Part shown: positions 1 to 5,004 of the stretch, one piece after another
How the letters are laid out: every line of letters begins with the position of its first letter
Numbering within the stretch: the first letter of the stretch is position 1
DNA from: Candidatus Brocadiia bacterium
GTDB taxonomy: Bacteria; Planctomycetota; MHYJ01; WSZJ01
Length of the DNA stretch: 7,035 nucleotides
Assembly: GCA_013360825.1 (NCBI GenBank)
Contig: JABWAY010000215.1
Coordinates: 1-7,035 of the forward strand
Direction: 5' to 3'
Translations under genes and position numbers: made by a program
The notes under the pieces: model-generated
The model's database searches: none
What the model was told of the DNA's origin: nothing
Seen by the model: only the letters and a program-made list of their open reading frames with translations

Positions 1-89
1 CCCGGCCCCCCGCCGGCCAGCGCCCCGACGATGCACGCCGCGGCCGCGATCCCGACCGCGAGCGCCAGCATCCCCCGCGACCCGCCCAC
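1..89 (-). CDS. Partial 5' end of a gene for a membrane-anchored or exported protein
   Basis: Only about 29 codons lie in the window; the rest is beyond base 1. From a GTG at 87-89 the protein begins VGGSRGMLALAVGIAAAACI and continues with V, G, A, L and more small residues. That is one Arg followed by more than 18 hydrophobic or small residues, so it is a signal peptide or first membrane helix. An in-frame ATG at 69-71 is an alternative start, but it would drop the only positive charge. The GTG lies three bases after the stop of the upstream nucleotidyltransferase gene, so co-transcription is likely. A purine-rich GGAAAGG about 12 nt upstream is a distant, weak ribosome-binding site. A Cys at residue 19 recalls a lipobox, but the hydrophobic stretch continues after it, which favours a membrane helix. 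No family can be assigned. A role in envelope sugar work is only a guess from the neighbour. Confidence 0.5.
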   Translation of the reverse strand, partial: MGGSRGMLALAVGIAAAACIVGALAGGGP

Positions 90-92
90 CGT

Positions 93-830
93 CTAAGCCG
101 GACCTTTCCGGTTGGCGCCGCCTTTCGCCACGAGCGTCGACGCCCGCAGCAGGGAGTCGAACGTCCCGGCGTCCGACCACCACCCCTCGAGGACGTCGTG
201 CGACATCGTCCCCTGCTCGATGTAGAAATTGTTCACGTCCGTGATCTCGAGCTCGCCGCGCCCGCTCGGCTTGCAGCGCTTGATGAACTCCCACACCTGC
301 TCGTCATACATGTAAATCCCCACCACCGCGAACCGCGACTTCGGCTGCTTCGGCTTCTCCTCGATCCGCACCACGCGGTCCCCCTTCAGCTCCGGCACGC
401 CGAACCGCTCCGGGTCCGGCACCTCCTTCAGCAGGATTTTCGCCCCGCGGGGCTGCGCCTGGAAATTCCGAACCGCCCGCTCGATCGTCCGCTCGATGAT
501 GTTGTCGCCCAGCACCACCGCGATCCGGTCCCCCCTGGCCCACTGCTCACAGATCCCGAGCGCCTCCGCGATCCCGCCTTCCCCCTTCTGGTAGGCGTAG
601 TTGATCTGCTTGAGCCCGAAGTCCTCGCCGTTGCCGAGCAGCTTCAGGAAGTCGCCCGCGGAGTTCCCGCCCGTGACGATCATGATGTCGCGCAGCCCCG
701 CGTCCACCAGGGCCTGGATCGGGTAGTACACCATCGGCTTGTCGTAGACCGGAAGCAGGTGCTTGTTGGTCACCCGGGTGAGCGGCAGCATCCGCGTGCC
801 GAGGCCGCCTGCGAGCACGATTCCTTTCAC
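93..830 (-). CDS. rfbA: Glucose-1-phosphate thymidylyltransferase, short form (RmlA/RfbA)
   Basis: A cytoplasmic sugar nucleotidyltransferase. It is predicted to join dTTP and glucose-1-phosphate into dTDP-glucose plus pyrophosphate, the first step of dTDP-rhamnose and related deoxysugar synthesis for surface glycans. Seen in the 245-aa product: the nucleotide-binding loop LAGGLGTR (6-13), Lys23 and KPM (31-33) of the signature, GGIAEALG (85-92), the metal-binding GDN (108-110), PERFGV (140-145), EEKP (157-160), ELEITD (193-198) and WWSDAGT (217-223). The length matches the short class known from Bacillus anthracis RfbA (about 245 aa), which lacks the C-terminal extension of the roughly 290-aa enterobacterial enzymes. 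The GTG start is supported by AGGAGG nine bases upstream. No rmlB, rmlC or rmlD is in view, so another nucleotidyl donor or end product cannot be excluded. The TAG stop is three bases before the next, truncated gene. Confidence 0.9.
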   Translation of the reverse strand: MKGIVLAGGLGTRMLPLTRVTNKHLLPVYDKPMVYYPIQALVDAGLRDIMIVTGGNSAGDFLKLLGNGEDFGLKQINYAYQKGEGGIAEALGICEQWARGDRIAVVLGDNIIERTIERAVRNFQAQPRGAKILLKEVPDPERFGVPELKGDRVVRIEEKPKQPKSRFAVVGIYMYDEQVWEFIKRCKPSGRGELEITDVNNFYIEQGTMSHDVLEGWWSDAGTFDSLLRASTLVAKGGANRKGPA

Positions 831-838
831 GGGGCCGA

Positions 839-844
839 TCCTCC
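839..844 (-). promoter_or_regulatory. Shine-Dalgarno of rfbA
   Basis: AGGAGG on the minus strand, nine bases before the GTG at 830. It is close to the ideal anti-Shine-Dalgarno match and one of the clearest ribosome-binding sites in the window. It fixes GTG as the start and suggests efficient translation independent of thiG. Confidence 0.75.
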
Positions 845-861
845 TGTTGGGGCGGGGGCGG

Positions 862-867
862 AGTGTA
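862..867 (-). promoter_or_regulatory. Possible -10 element upstream of rfbA
   Basis: In the 79-nt gap between thiG and rfbA the minus strand reads GTTACACTCC. TACACT keeps the T, A and final T that matter most in a sigma70 -10 box. I find no convincing -35 at 16 to 18 nt, where the sequence is almost pure G and C. If used, the transcript would start near 855 and have a leader of about 25 nt carrying the AGGAGG site. Read-through from thiG is an equally good explanation. Confidence 0.25.
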
Positions 868-909
868 ACGGGCCGGGCGCGCGCGCCGCCAGCATTGCCC
901 GCCCTGTCG

Positions 910-1680
910 CTACGGCGTCAGCATTCCCGAGGCAGGACTGGAGGGGGCGCCCTCGAAGGGCTTCTTCGGAATCCTTCCGGCGAGGAACGCCAGGCGACCG
1001 CCGATGACGCCGTGCTTCATGGCCGCCGCCATCCGCGCCGGGTCCTTCGCGTGGGCGATGCCCGTATTGCACAGAACCCCCGCCGCGCCGAGTTCCATCG
1101 CCAGCGCCACGTCGCTCGCCGTCCCGACGCCCGCGTCCACGATCACCGGCACCGTCAAGCGGTGCAGGATCACCTGGATATTGTGCGGATTCAGGATCCC
1201 GAGCCCGCTCCCGATCAGGCTCCCGAGCGGCATGACGCTCGCACACCCTGCGTCCTGGAGTTTCAGCGCGGTCACGGGATCGTCGTTCGTGTACGCGAAC
1301 ACCGAGAATCCCTCCTTCACCAGCACCCGCGCCGCCTTCAGGGTCTCCTCCACGTCCGGCAGGAGCGTCTTCTCGTCCGCGAGGACCTCGAGCTTGATCA
1401 TCTCCGACAGGCCGGCTTCGCGACCGAGCCTGGAATAGCGGAGGGCATCCTCCGCCGTGTAGCAGCCGGCCGTGTTGGGAAGCAGCCGGTACTTCGACCG
1501 GTCGATCCGCGTGAGGATCGACTCCTTCGCCGCCAGGTCGACGCGCCGGACGGCCACCGTGACGCAGTCCGTCCCGCTCGCCTCCAGCGCCGCAACCATC
1601 ACCTCCGGCGTCGCATACTTCCCCGTGCCGACGAACAGCCGCGACGCGAATGTGTGCTTCCCGACCCGGAGCACGTCCAC
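910..1680 (-). CDS. thiG: Thiazole synthase ThiG
   Basis: Builds the thiazole phosphate half of thiamine in the cytoplasm from 1-deoxy-D-xylulose 5-phosphate, dehydroglycine and the sulfur on ThiS thiocarboxylate. The 256-aa product is of usual family length with a (beta/alpha)8 barrel pattern. Visible marks are FVGTGKY (16-22), TVAVRRVDL (41-49), LPNTAGC (67-73), MIKLEV (94-99) with Lys96 as the predicted Schiff-base lysine, MPLGSLIGSG (phosphate site), VDAGVGTASD, NTGIAHAKDP, and the C-terminal SSPASG. The GTG start shares its G with the thiS TAG stop (TAGTG), so translation is coupled. The G-run coding the Gly tail of ThiS may serve as its ribosome-binding site. No thiF, thiO/thiH, thiE or thiD is in the window, so ThiS activation and dehydroglycine supply must be encoded elsewhere. 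Confidence 0.96.
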   Translation of the reverse strand: MDVLRVGKHTFASRLFVGTGKYATPEVMVAALEASGTDCVTVAVRRVDLAAKESILTRIDRSKYRLLPNTAGCYTAEDALRYSRLGREAGLSEMIKLEVLADEKTLLPDVEETLKAARVLVKEGFSVFAYTNDDPVTALKLQDAGCASVMPLGSLIGSGLGILNPHNIQVILHRLTVPVIVDAGVGTASDVALAMELGAAGVLCNTGIAHAKDPARMAAAMKHGVIGGRLAFLAGRIPKKPFEGAPSSPASGMLTP

Positions 1681-1880
1681 TAGCCGCCCCCCACGAACGA
1701 AACCACCTCCACACGGTCTCCGTCCCGGAGCGCCGTCCGCGGCCGGTCCGCGCGCGGCACGATCGCCAGGTTGACCTCGGTGGCGACCATCGGCTCCGTC
1801 ACGCCGATCTCCGCCAGCAGCCGGTCGAGCGTCATCCCGTCCGGCACACGGCGGGACTCCCCGTTCACGATGATGTCCAC
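1680..1880 (-). CDS. thiS: Sulfur carrier protein ThiS
   Basis: A 66-aa ubiquitin-like sulfur carrier for thiazole synthesis. After adenylation by ThiF its C-terminal Gly becomes a thiocarboxylate that delivers sulfur to ThiG. Seen here: an N-terminal strand VDIIVNGES, PDGMTLDRLLAEIG typical of the first helix, and the diagnostic C-terminus SFVGGG with the required terminal Gly-Gly. I chose the GTG at 1880 because it gives the standard length and places the first beta strand at the N-terminus. The frame stays open upstream to a TTG at 1934, which would add 18 residues with no family match. No good Shine-Dalgarno precedes the GTG. Instead a promoter -10 box ends seven bases before it, which fits a leaderless mRNA. 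The stop overlaps the thiG start by one base. Confidence 0.93.
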   Translation of the reverse strand: MDIIVNGESRRVPDGMTLDRLLAEIGVTEPMVATEVNLAIVPRADRPRTALRDGDRVEVVSFVGGG

Positions 1881-1887
1881 GGCCCCG

Positions 1888-1916
1888 ATTCTAGCCGCGC
1901 CCAGGGGATTTGCCAC
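1888..1916 (-). promoter_or_regulatory. Sigma70-type promoter for thiSG
   Basis: On the minus strand a -35-like GTGGCA (1911-1916, 4 of 6 to TTGACA) is followed by a 17-nt spacer and the -10 TAGAAT (1888-1893, 5 of 6 to TATAAT). Seven discriminator bases bring the expected start to G1880, the first base of the thiS GTG. The site lies between the hairpin that follows rpsU and thiS, so it sits at a natural transcription-unit boundary. No TPP riboswitch could lie upstream in such a short or absent leader, and I see no THI-box sequence in the gap. Confidence 0.6.
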
Positions 1917-1923
1917 AGTTCCG

Positions 1924-1932
1924 CCCCCCCCC
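1924..1932. repeat. Homopolymer run of nine C (nine G on the coding strand)
   Basis: Nine consecutive C on the plus strand between the post-rpsU hairpin and the -35 of the thiS promoter. It is non-coding if thiS starts at 1880. Such runs are prone to slippage in cells and to length errors in sequencing. Confidence 0.9.
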
Positions 1933-1940
1933 AAAGCAGC

Positions 1941-1963
1941 GGGCTCCGCAGGACGCGGAGCCC
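1941..1963 (-). terminator. Hairpin downstream of rpsU, probable intrinsic terminator
   Basis: A perfect 9-bp stem, GGGCTCCGC with GCGGAGCCC, around a 5-nt loop, 28 nt after the rpsU stop in the direction of transcription. It is followed on the minus strand by GCTGCTTTGGGG, which has only three T in a row, so the U-tract is weak. Position and stem strength support termination or 3'-end protection of the rpsU transcript. It may be leaky or need Rho. Confidence 0.6.
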
Positions 1964-1991
1964 GACGGGTGCGCTCAGGACCGGAACGTCG

Positions 1992-2201
1992 TTAGCGGTA
2001 GACCTTCTTCACCTTCTTCTTCCCGATGTTCCGGATGTTCTTCTCCCGCTGCTTCATCTCCCGGCGGCGGCGCTCGCTCGGCTTCTCGTAGTACGCCGAA
2101 CGCTTGATCTCCTTGAAAATCCCCGCGTCGTTGCAGATCCGCTTGAACTGCTTGAGCGCGCGATCCAGCTGGTCCTTCTTCTCAATGTTGATCTTGATCA
2201 T
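1992..2201 (-). CDS. rpsU: Small ribosomal subunit protein bS21
   Basis: A 69-aa, very basic protein of the 30S subunit that sits near the mRNA exit and anti-Shine-Dalgarno region and assists initiation. Family marks: an N-terminal beta strand (IKINIEK), LDRALKQFKRICNDAG (12-27), then IFKEIKRSAYYEKPSERRRR and a Lys/Arg-rich tail ending KKVKKVYR. The length is within the usual 57-71 aa. The ATG is the only reasonable start because an in-frame TGA lies 21 bases upstream. AAAGGAAG lies upstream but about 13 nt away, longer than ideal. It follows the zinc-ribbon gene by 32 nt, so the two are probably co-transcribed, and a hairpin follows its stop. Confidence 0.97.
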   Translation of the reverse strand: MIKINIEKKDQLDRALKQFKRICNDAGIFKEIKRSAYYEKPSERRRREMKQREKNIRNIGKKKVKKVYR

Positions 2202-2233
2202 TCGCCGGTCGTCTTCCTTTCACGGGAGGCGGG

Positions 2234-2530
2234 TTACGGGCCCGGTCCGGGCCCTTTCAGCTTGTCGAAACAGGTGCGGCAATATACCGGTTTGTCCAGC
2301 CGGGGTACAAATGGAACTTCCGCCTCCACACCACACCCCGCGCACGGGGTCTTGTGCTTCACCCCGGCACCCGGGAACTGCGAACGCCGCTTCTGCCGGC
2401 AGGGAGGACAGCGGCGCGGCTCATTCCGGAATCCCTTCTCAGAATGAAACTTCTGCTCGGCGGCCGTGAAAACAAAACCGGTCTGGCAGTCGATGCAAAT
2501 CAGCGTCTTGTCTTCGTACGGGCCACTCAT
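2234..2530 (-). CDS. Small two-module zinc-ribbon protein (CxxC-x17-CxxC type)
   Basis: A 98-aa cytoplasmic protein with two predicted zinc sites. The N-terminal module has CIDC (12-15) and CPPC (41-44), with the FxxxEQKFHSEKGF...PRRCPPCR pattern of the zinc-ribbon family often annotated zf-trcl. The C-terminal module has CAGC (63-66) and CRTC (84-87) with exactly 17 residues between the pairs, matching the uncharacterised CxxC-x17-CxxC domain. It ends in a GPGPGP tail. Its function is unknown; nucleic-acid or ribosome binding is a guess from the zinc ribbons, basic linker and rpsU neighbour. The ATG start is supported by GGAGGGGGC just upstream. It is separated from the preceding phosphatase gene by 153 nt. 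Confidence 0.85.
   Translation of the reverse strand: MSGPYEDKTLICIDCQTGFVFTAAEQKFHSEKGFRNEPRRCPPCRQKRRSQFPGAGVKHKTPCAGCGVEAEVPFVPRLDKPVYCRTCFDKLKGPGPGP
2238..2254. repeat. GC-only inverted repeat at the 3' end of the zinc-ribbon gene
   Basis: GGGCCCGG, one T, CCGGGCCC: eight-base arms around a single base. In RNA it could form a 6-bp stem with a 5-nt loop. It encodes most of the GPGPGP tail and ends two bases before the stop codon. No T-run follows on the minus strand, so it is not a typical terminator. It may modulate expression between this gene and rpsU, or may simply reflect Gly-Pro codons in GC-rich DNA. Confidence 0.6.
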
Positions 2531-2683
2531 GCCCCCTCCCTGAGCAGGTGAGGCCGGTCACAATTCTGGAGTGGAGGCTACCCCCGTCGCAATTGTCCAC
2601 GCCCTGAACTGGGGCCGGTCGGCCATTCCCTCACCCGGGAGCAGGCTGCGCGCGATTCTAGCACCGCCTCCGCCGGGGAAGCA
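2531..2683 (-). other. Intergenic gap between the Ppx-family gene and the zinc-ribbon gene
   Basis: Holds no gene I can support. On the minus strand it contains GCTAGAATCG (2653-2662), the same ten bases as the -10 region of the thiS promoter, but without a -35 at 16-18 nt. It also contains a TGGACA at 2594-2599 without a matching -10. It ends in the strong purine-rich ribosome-binding site of the zinc-ribbon gene. It plausibly carries the promoter for the zinc-ribbon and rpsU pair. Confidence 0.5.
2655..2660 (-). promoter_or_regulatory. Candidate -10 element for the zinc-ribbon/rpsU unit
   Basis: TAGAAT on the minus strand, identical with its flanks (GCTAGAATCG) to the -10 region in front of thiS. 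The expected start is near 2648, giving a leader of about 117 nt. The best -35-like hexamer, TTGATG at 2682-2687, is 21 nt away, which is too far for a standard promoter, so the call is tentative. Confidence 0.35.
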
Positions 2684-3574
2684 TCAAGGATTTTGCAGGG
2701 CCGATGCGGCCAGAATCGCACGGAGCAGCCCGAATCTCAGTCCGGTCCGGGCCGGAACCAGCTCCTGCCGGCCCAGGTGACGCATGACCGCGAGGACGAC
2801 CGCCGCTCCCGGCGCGATGATGTCGTCCCGCCCCCAGGGAACCCCGATGGCGAGAATCTGGGGACGCGAAAACCGGCGGAGCGTGGCGGCGATGGAAGCG
2901 ACGGTCTCGAGCGCGAGCGGCTTCCCCGGATCCGCCGGATGCGCGAGTTGCGCGATCTGGGCGACCGTCCCCCCGACGCCGATCAGGCGCCCGGGCAGAT
3001 CGGGGGGAACCTCCGCCAGGGCGGCGAGGACGTGGTCCTCGAGAAGCGCCCACGCGGTGGGACGTGCCGGGGCCTCCCCGAGGAAGGTTTCGCGCAGCCG
3101 GACCGCCCCGAGCGGGAGCCGGGCCGACCAGGTCACGTGATCCCCGTCCCCGGCGACGATCTCCGCAGACCCCCCGCCGACGTCGAGCACGACCGCCGGC
3201 TGCGGCGGCAGCCCGGATGTTCCCCCCAGCCACGAAAGCCGCGCCTCTTCTTCCCCGCTGATCACCCTGACCTCCACCCCGCGGCTGCGGCAGGCCTGCA
3301 TCAGCTCGTCCCCGTTCGTCGCGCTCCGCGCCGCCTCGGTCGCCACGACCGCCGTCTCCGCCGCGCCGGATTCCCGCGCGAGCTGGGCGAACCGGACCAC
3401 AGCCTCGACGGTCCGCCCGATCGCCTCGGGCGACAGCGGACGCCCCTCGCCGATCCCCTCCCCCAGCCGTGTGTAGGCGATCTCCTCGCGCAACGGCTCG
3501 ATCCGCCCCTCCACCGCCCGCCCCACCAGGAGCTTCACCGTGTTCGACCCGATGTCGATCGCAGCGGCGATCAC
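2684..3574 (-). CDS. Ppx/GppA family phosphatase (exopolyphosphatase-like), short form
   Basis: A member of the ASKHA-fold Ppx/GppA family, which release phosphate from polyphosphate or from the 5' end of pppGpp. In the 296-aa product: the phosphate-1 loop AIDIGSNTVKLLV (5-17), ATEAARSATNG (78-88, a variant of the usual ATSA-R-A-NG), RVISGEEEARLSW (103-115) with the predicted catalytic Glu in EEEAR, the phosphate-2 loop VLDVGGGSAEIV (129-140), GVGGTVAQIAQL (199-210) and RDDIIAPGAAVVLAVM (249-264). At about 300 aa it has only the two-domain core, without the C-terminal HD-like and extra domains of the roughly 510-aa E. coli Ppx, so substrate preference cannot be read. I chose the GTG whose GTGA overlaps the mgtE stop by four bases; the frame is open further upstream, but only as antisense-free overlap inside mgtE. 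No Shine-Dalgarno is visible, so coupling to mgtE is likely. Confidence 0.9.
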   Translation of the reverse strand: MIAAAIDIGSNTVKLLVGRAVEGRIEPLREEIAYTRLGEGIGEGRPLSPEAIGRTVEAVVRFAQLARESGAAETAVVATEAARSATNGDELMQACRSRGVEVRVISGEEEARLSWLGGTSGLPPQPAVVLDVGGGSAEIVAGDGDHVTWSARLPLGAVRLRETFLGEAPARPTAWALLEDHVLAALAEVPPDLPGRLIGVGGTVAQIAQLAHPADPGKPLALETVASIAATLRRFSRPQILAIGVPWGRDDIIAPGAAVVLAVMRHLGRQELVPARTGLRFGLLRAILAASALQNP

Positions 3575-4929
3575 CGCATCACCCGCAGCAGCCCGAACGA
3601 AACCCCCATGTAGATCAGCGTCGCCGTGATGTCGTTCAGCGCCGTAATGAACGGCCCCGCGCTGATCGCCGGGTCCTGCTTCAGGCGGTGGAGCAGAAGC
3701 GGGAACGCGGTCCCGTTCACCGCCGCGGCGGTGATCGCCGTGAACATCGACGCACCGACCACGAGCCCGATGTGCGCGTCGCGCACGAAGAGCAGCCCGC
3801 TCGCGCCGATCAGCGCCCCGCAGACGAGTCCGATCAGCGCACCCACGCGAAGCTCCCCGTAAAGAATCGATGCGATCCGGCCGATCTTGATCTCCCCGGT
3901 CGCCAGGCCGCGCACGATCAGCGTCGAACTCTGTACCGCGACGTTCCCGGCCGTCCCCATCATGACCGGAATGAACAGCACCAGGGAGACGAATTCCAGC
4001 GCGCGCAGCTCCGCGAACGTGTGCTGCAGCTTCCCCACGAACAGCCCCCCGAGCAGCGGCGGGATCAGCCACGGAATGCGCAACAGCACACGCTTGACCA
4101 CCGGATCCGCAAAGACGTTCACCCCGCCCGCGCCGGCCATCTTCAGCAGGTCCTCCCCCGCCTCCTGCTCCAGGATGTCCATGATCGCCTCGGCCGTCAC
4201 CACCCCCAGCAGCTTCCCCTGCGGATCCGTCACCGGAACCGCCTCCAGACTGTACCGCTTCACGATCCGCGCCACCTCCTCCTGGTCCATCTCAGGCGGC
4301 ACGGTGATCGGCTCGGCCTTCATGATCTCGGAAATCCCCGTCTCGGCCGCCGCGCGGAGAAGCGACCGGATCGAGAGGACCCCGCGCAGCACGCCGGCGG
4401 CGTCGACGACGTAGACGTAGACGACGGTATTGGCCTGGACGGCGCCCTGAAGTGTCTTGAGCCCCTCCGCCGCGGTGGCGTCCAGCCGGACGCTCACGCA
4501 GTTCGTCGTCATCAGCGCGCCGGCGGTCTCCTCCCCGTACCGGAGGAGCTCCTTGACCTGGTCCTTCTGGCGGCGCTGCAGGAGGTCCAGCGCGGCGTCG
4601 CGCCCCATGTCCTCGGCCAGCATCCGGACGGTCGCCGCCGCATCGTCCGACGACATCGCCCCGATGACCTTGCGAACCTCCTCGCGCCCAAGCCCGTTCA
4701 CGACCTCCCGCGTCGAATCCTCGTCGAGCTCCGCAAGGACCGCCGCCGCGGTCTCGAGGTCCAGCAGGCGGAAGACCCGGATCTTCTCCTCCGCCGAAAG
4801 GTCCTCCAGGATGAAGGCGAAGTCCACGGGGTGGACGATCGCGACCATTCCCTCAATCTCCTCGCTCGAAACGCCCTTCCGCTCGAGGATCGAAGTCAGT
4901 TCCTGGATGACCGCCTGGTTCTTGTCCAT
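3571..4929 (-). CDS. mgtE: Magnesium transporter MgtE
   Basis: An inner-membrane, Mg2+-gated Mg2+ channel working as a homodimer. The 452-aa product has the standard order: an acidic helical N domain (1-125) with HPVDFAFILEDL (33-44), a CBS pair (about 135-255; MTTNCVSV, VVDAAGVLRGVLS, IMKAEPITV, VTDPQGKLLGVVT), a plug-helix region and five membrane helices (about 282-452). Key signatures are PWLIPPLLGGL (286-296), PVMMGTAGNVAVQSSTLIVR (321-340), and the last-helix DPAISAGPFITALND (419-433), with Asp419 equivalent to the pore Asp. The N domain and CBS domains sense cytosolic Mg2+ and close the pore when it is high. The ATG has no clear Shine-Dalgarno. A GC-palindromic 75-nt gap precedes it, and its stop overlaps the phosphatase gene. 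There is no room for a full M-box riboswitch. Confidence 0.97.
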   Translation of the reverse strand: MDKNQAVIQELTSILERKGVSSEEIEGMVAIVHPVDFAFILEDLSAEEKIRVFRLLDLETAAAVLAELDEDSTREVVNGLGREEVRKVIGAMSSDDAAATVRMLAEDMGRDAALDLLQRRQKDQVKELLRYGEETAGALMTTNCVSVRLDATAAEGLKTLQGAVQANTVVYVYVVDAAGVLRGVLSIRSLLRAAAETGISEIMKAEPITVPPEMDQEEVARIVKRYSLEAVPVTDPQGKLLGVVTAEAIMDILEQEAGEDLLKMAGAGGVNVFADPVVKRVLLRIPWLIPPLLGGLFVGKLQHTFAELRALEFVSLVLFIPVMMGTAGNVAVQSSTLIVRGLATGEIKIGRIASILYGELRVGALIGLVCGALIGASGLLFVRDAHIGLVVGASMFTAITAAAVNGTAFPLLLHRLKQDPAISAGPFITALNDITATLIYMGVSFGLLRVMR

Positions 4930-4955
4930 CGCGGGTGCCGGTCCATGGTGTCGTG

Positions 4956-4998
4956 GGCGCCCCGGGGCGCCGCGGGTCTCACGGGGCGCCTCGCGCCC
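4956..4998. repeat. Two adjacent GC-rich inverted repeats in front of mgtE
   Basis: A perfect 16-base palindrome, GGCGCCCCGGGGCGCC (4956-4971), is followed by a second hairpin with 6-bp arms GGGCGC/GCGCCC and a 3-nt loop (4984-4998). GGGGCGCC occurs in both (4964-4971 and 4983-4990), so the elements could also pair alternatively. The gap holds no other feature. There is no T-run, so a simple terminator is unlikely. A folding mRNA leader that controls mgtE translation, a protein-binding palindrome, or an RNA-processing signal are all possible. Confidence 0.6.
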
Positions 4999-5004
4999 TG
5001 CGGG

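Noticed and set aside
1881..1934. Longer ThiS starting at TTG 1934
   Set aside because: It adds a Gly-rich 18-residue extension not seen in ThiS and runs across the promoter and the G-run.
1881..1991. TPP riboswitch upstream of thiS
   Set aside because: No THI-box signature such as CTGAGA with its partner is visible on the minus strand, and the predicted promoter leaves no leader to hold it.
2594..2599. TGGACA as a -35 box
   Set aside because: Five of six bases match, but at 16 to 18 nt the would-be -10 hexamers are CCTCCA, CTCCAC and TCCACT, which lack the key A at position two.
2558..2626. A 22-codon ATG frame on the minus strand between the Ppx and zinc-ribbon genes
   Set aside because: The nearby GTGAGGGA is too close to the ATG to be a good ribosome-binding site, and the peptide shows no recognisable pattern. 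Nothing beyond chance supports it.
3575..4072. Upstream extension of the Ppx-family frame to base 4072
   Set aside because: The added 166 residues overlap the membrane domain of mgtE and show no family resemblance. The Ppx family starts right at the AIDIGSNT loop, matching the GTG at 3574.
4930..5004. M-box Mg2+ riboswitch upstream of mgtE
   Set aside because: The gap is 75 nt, far below the roughly 165 nt of the M-box, and its conserved segments are not seen.
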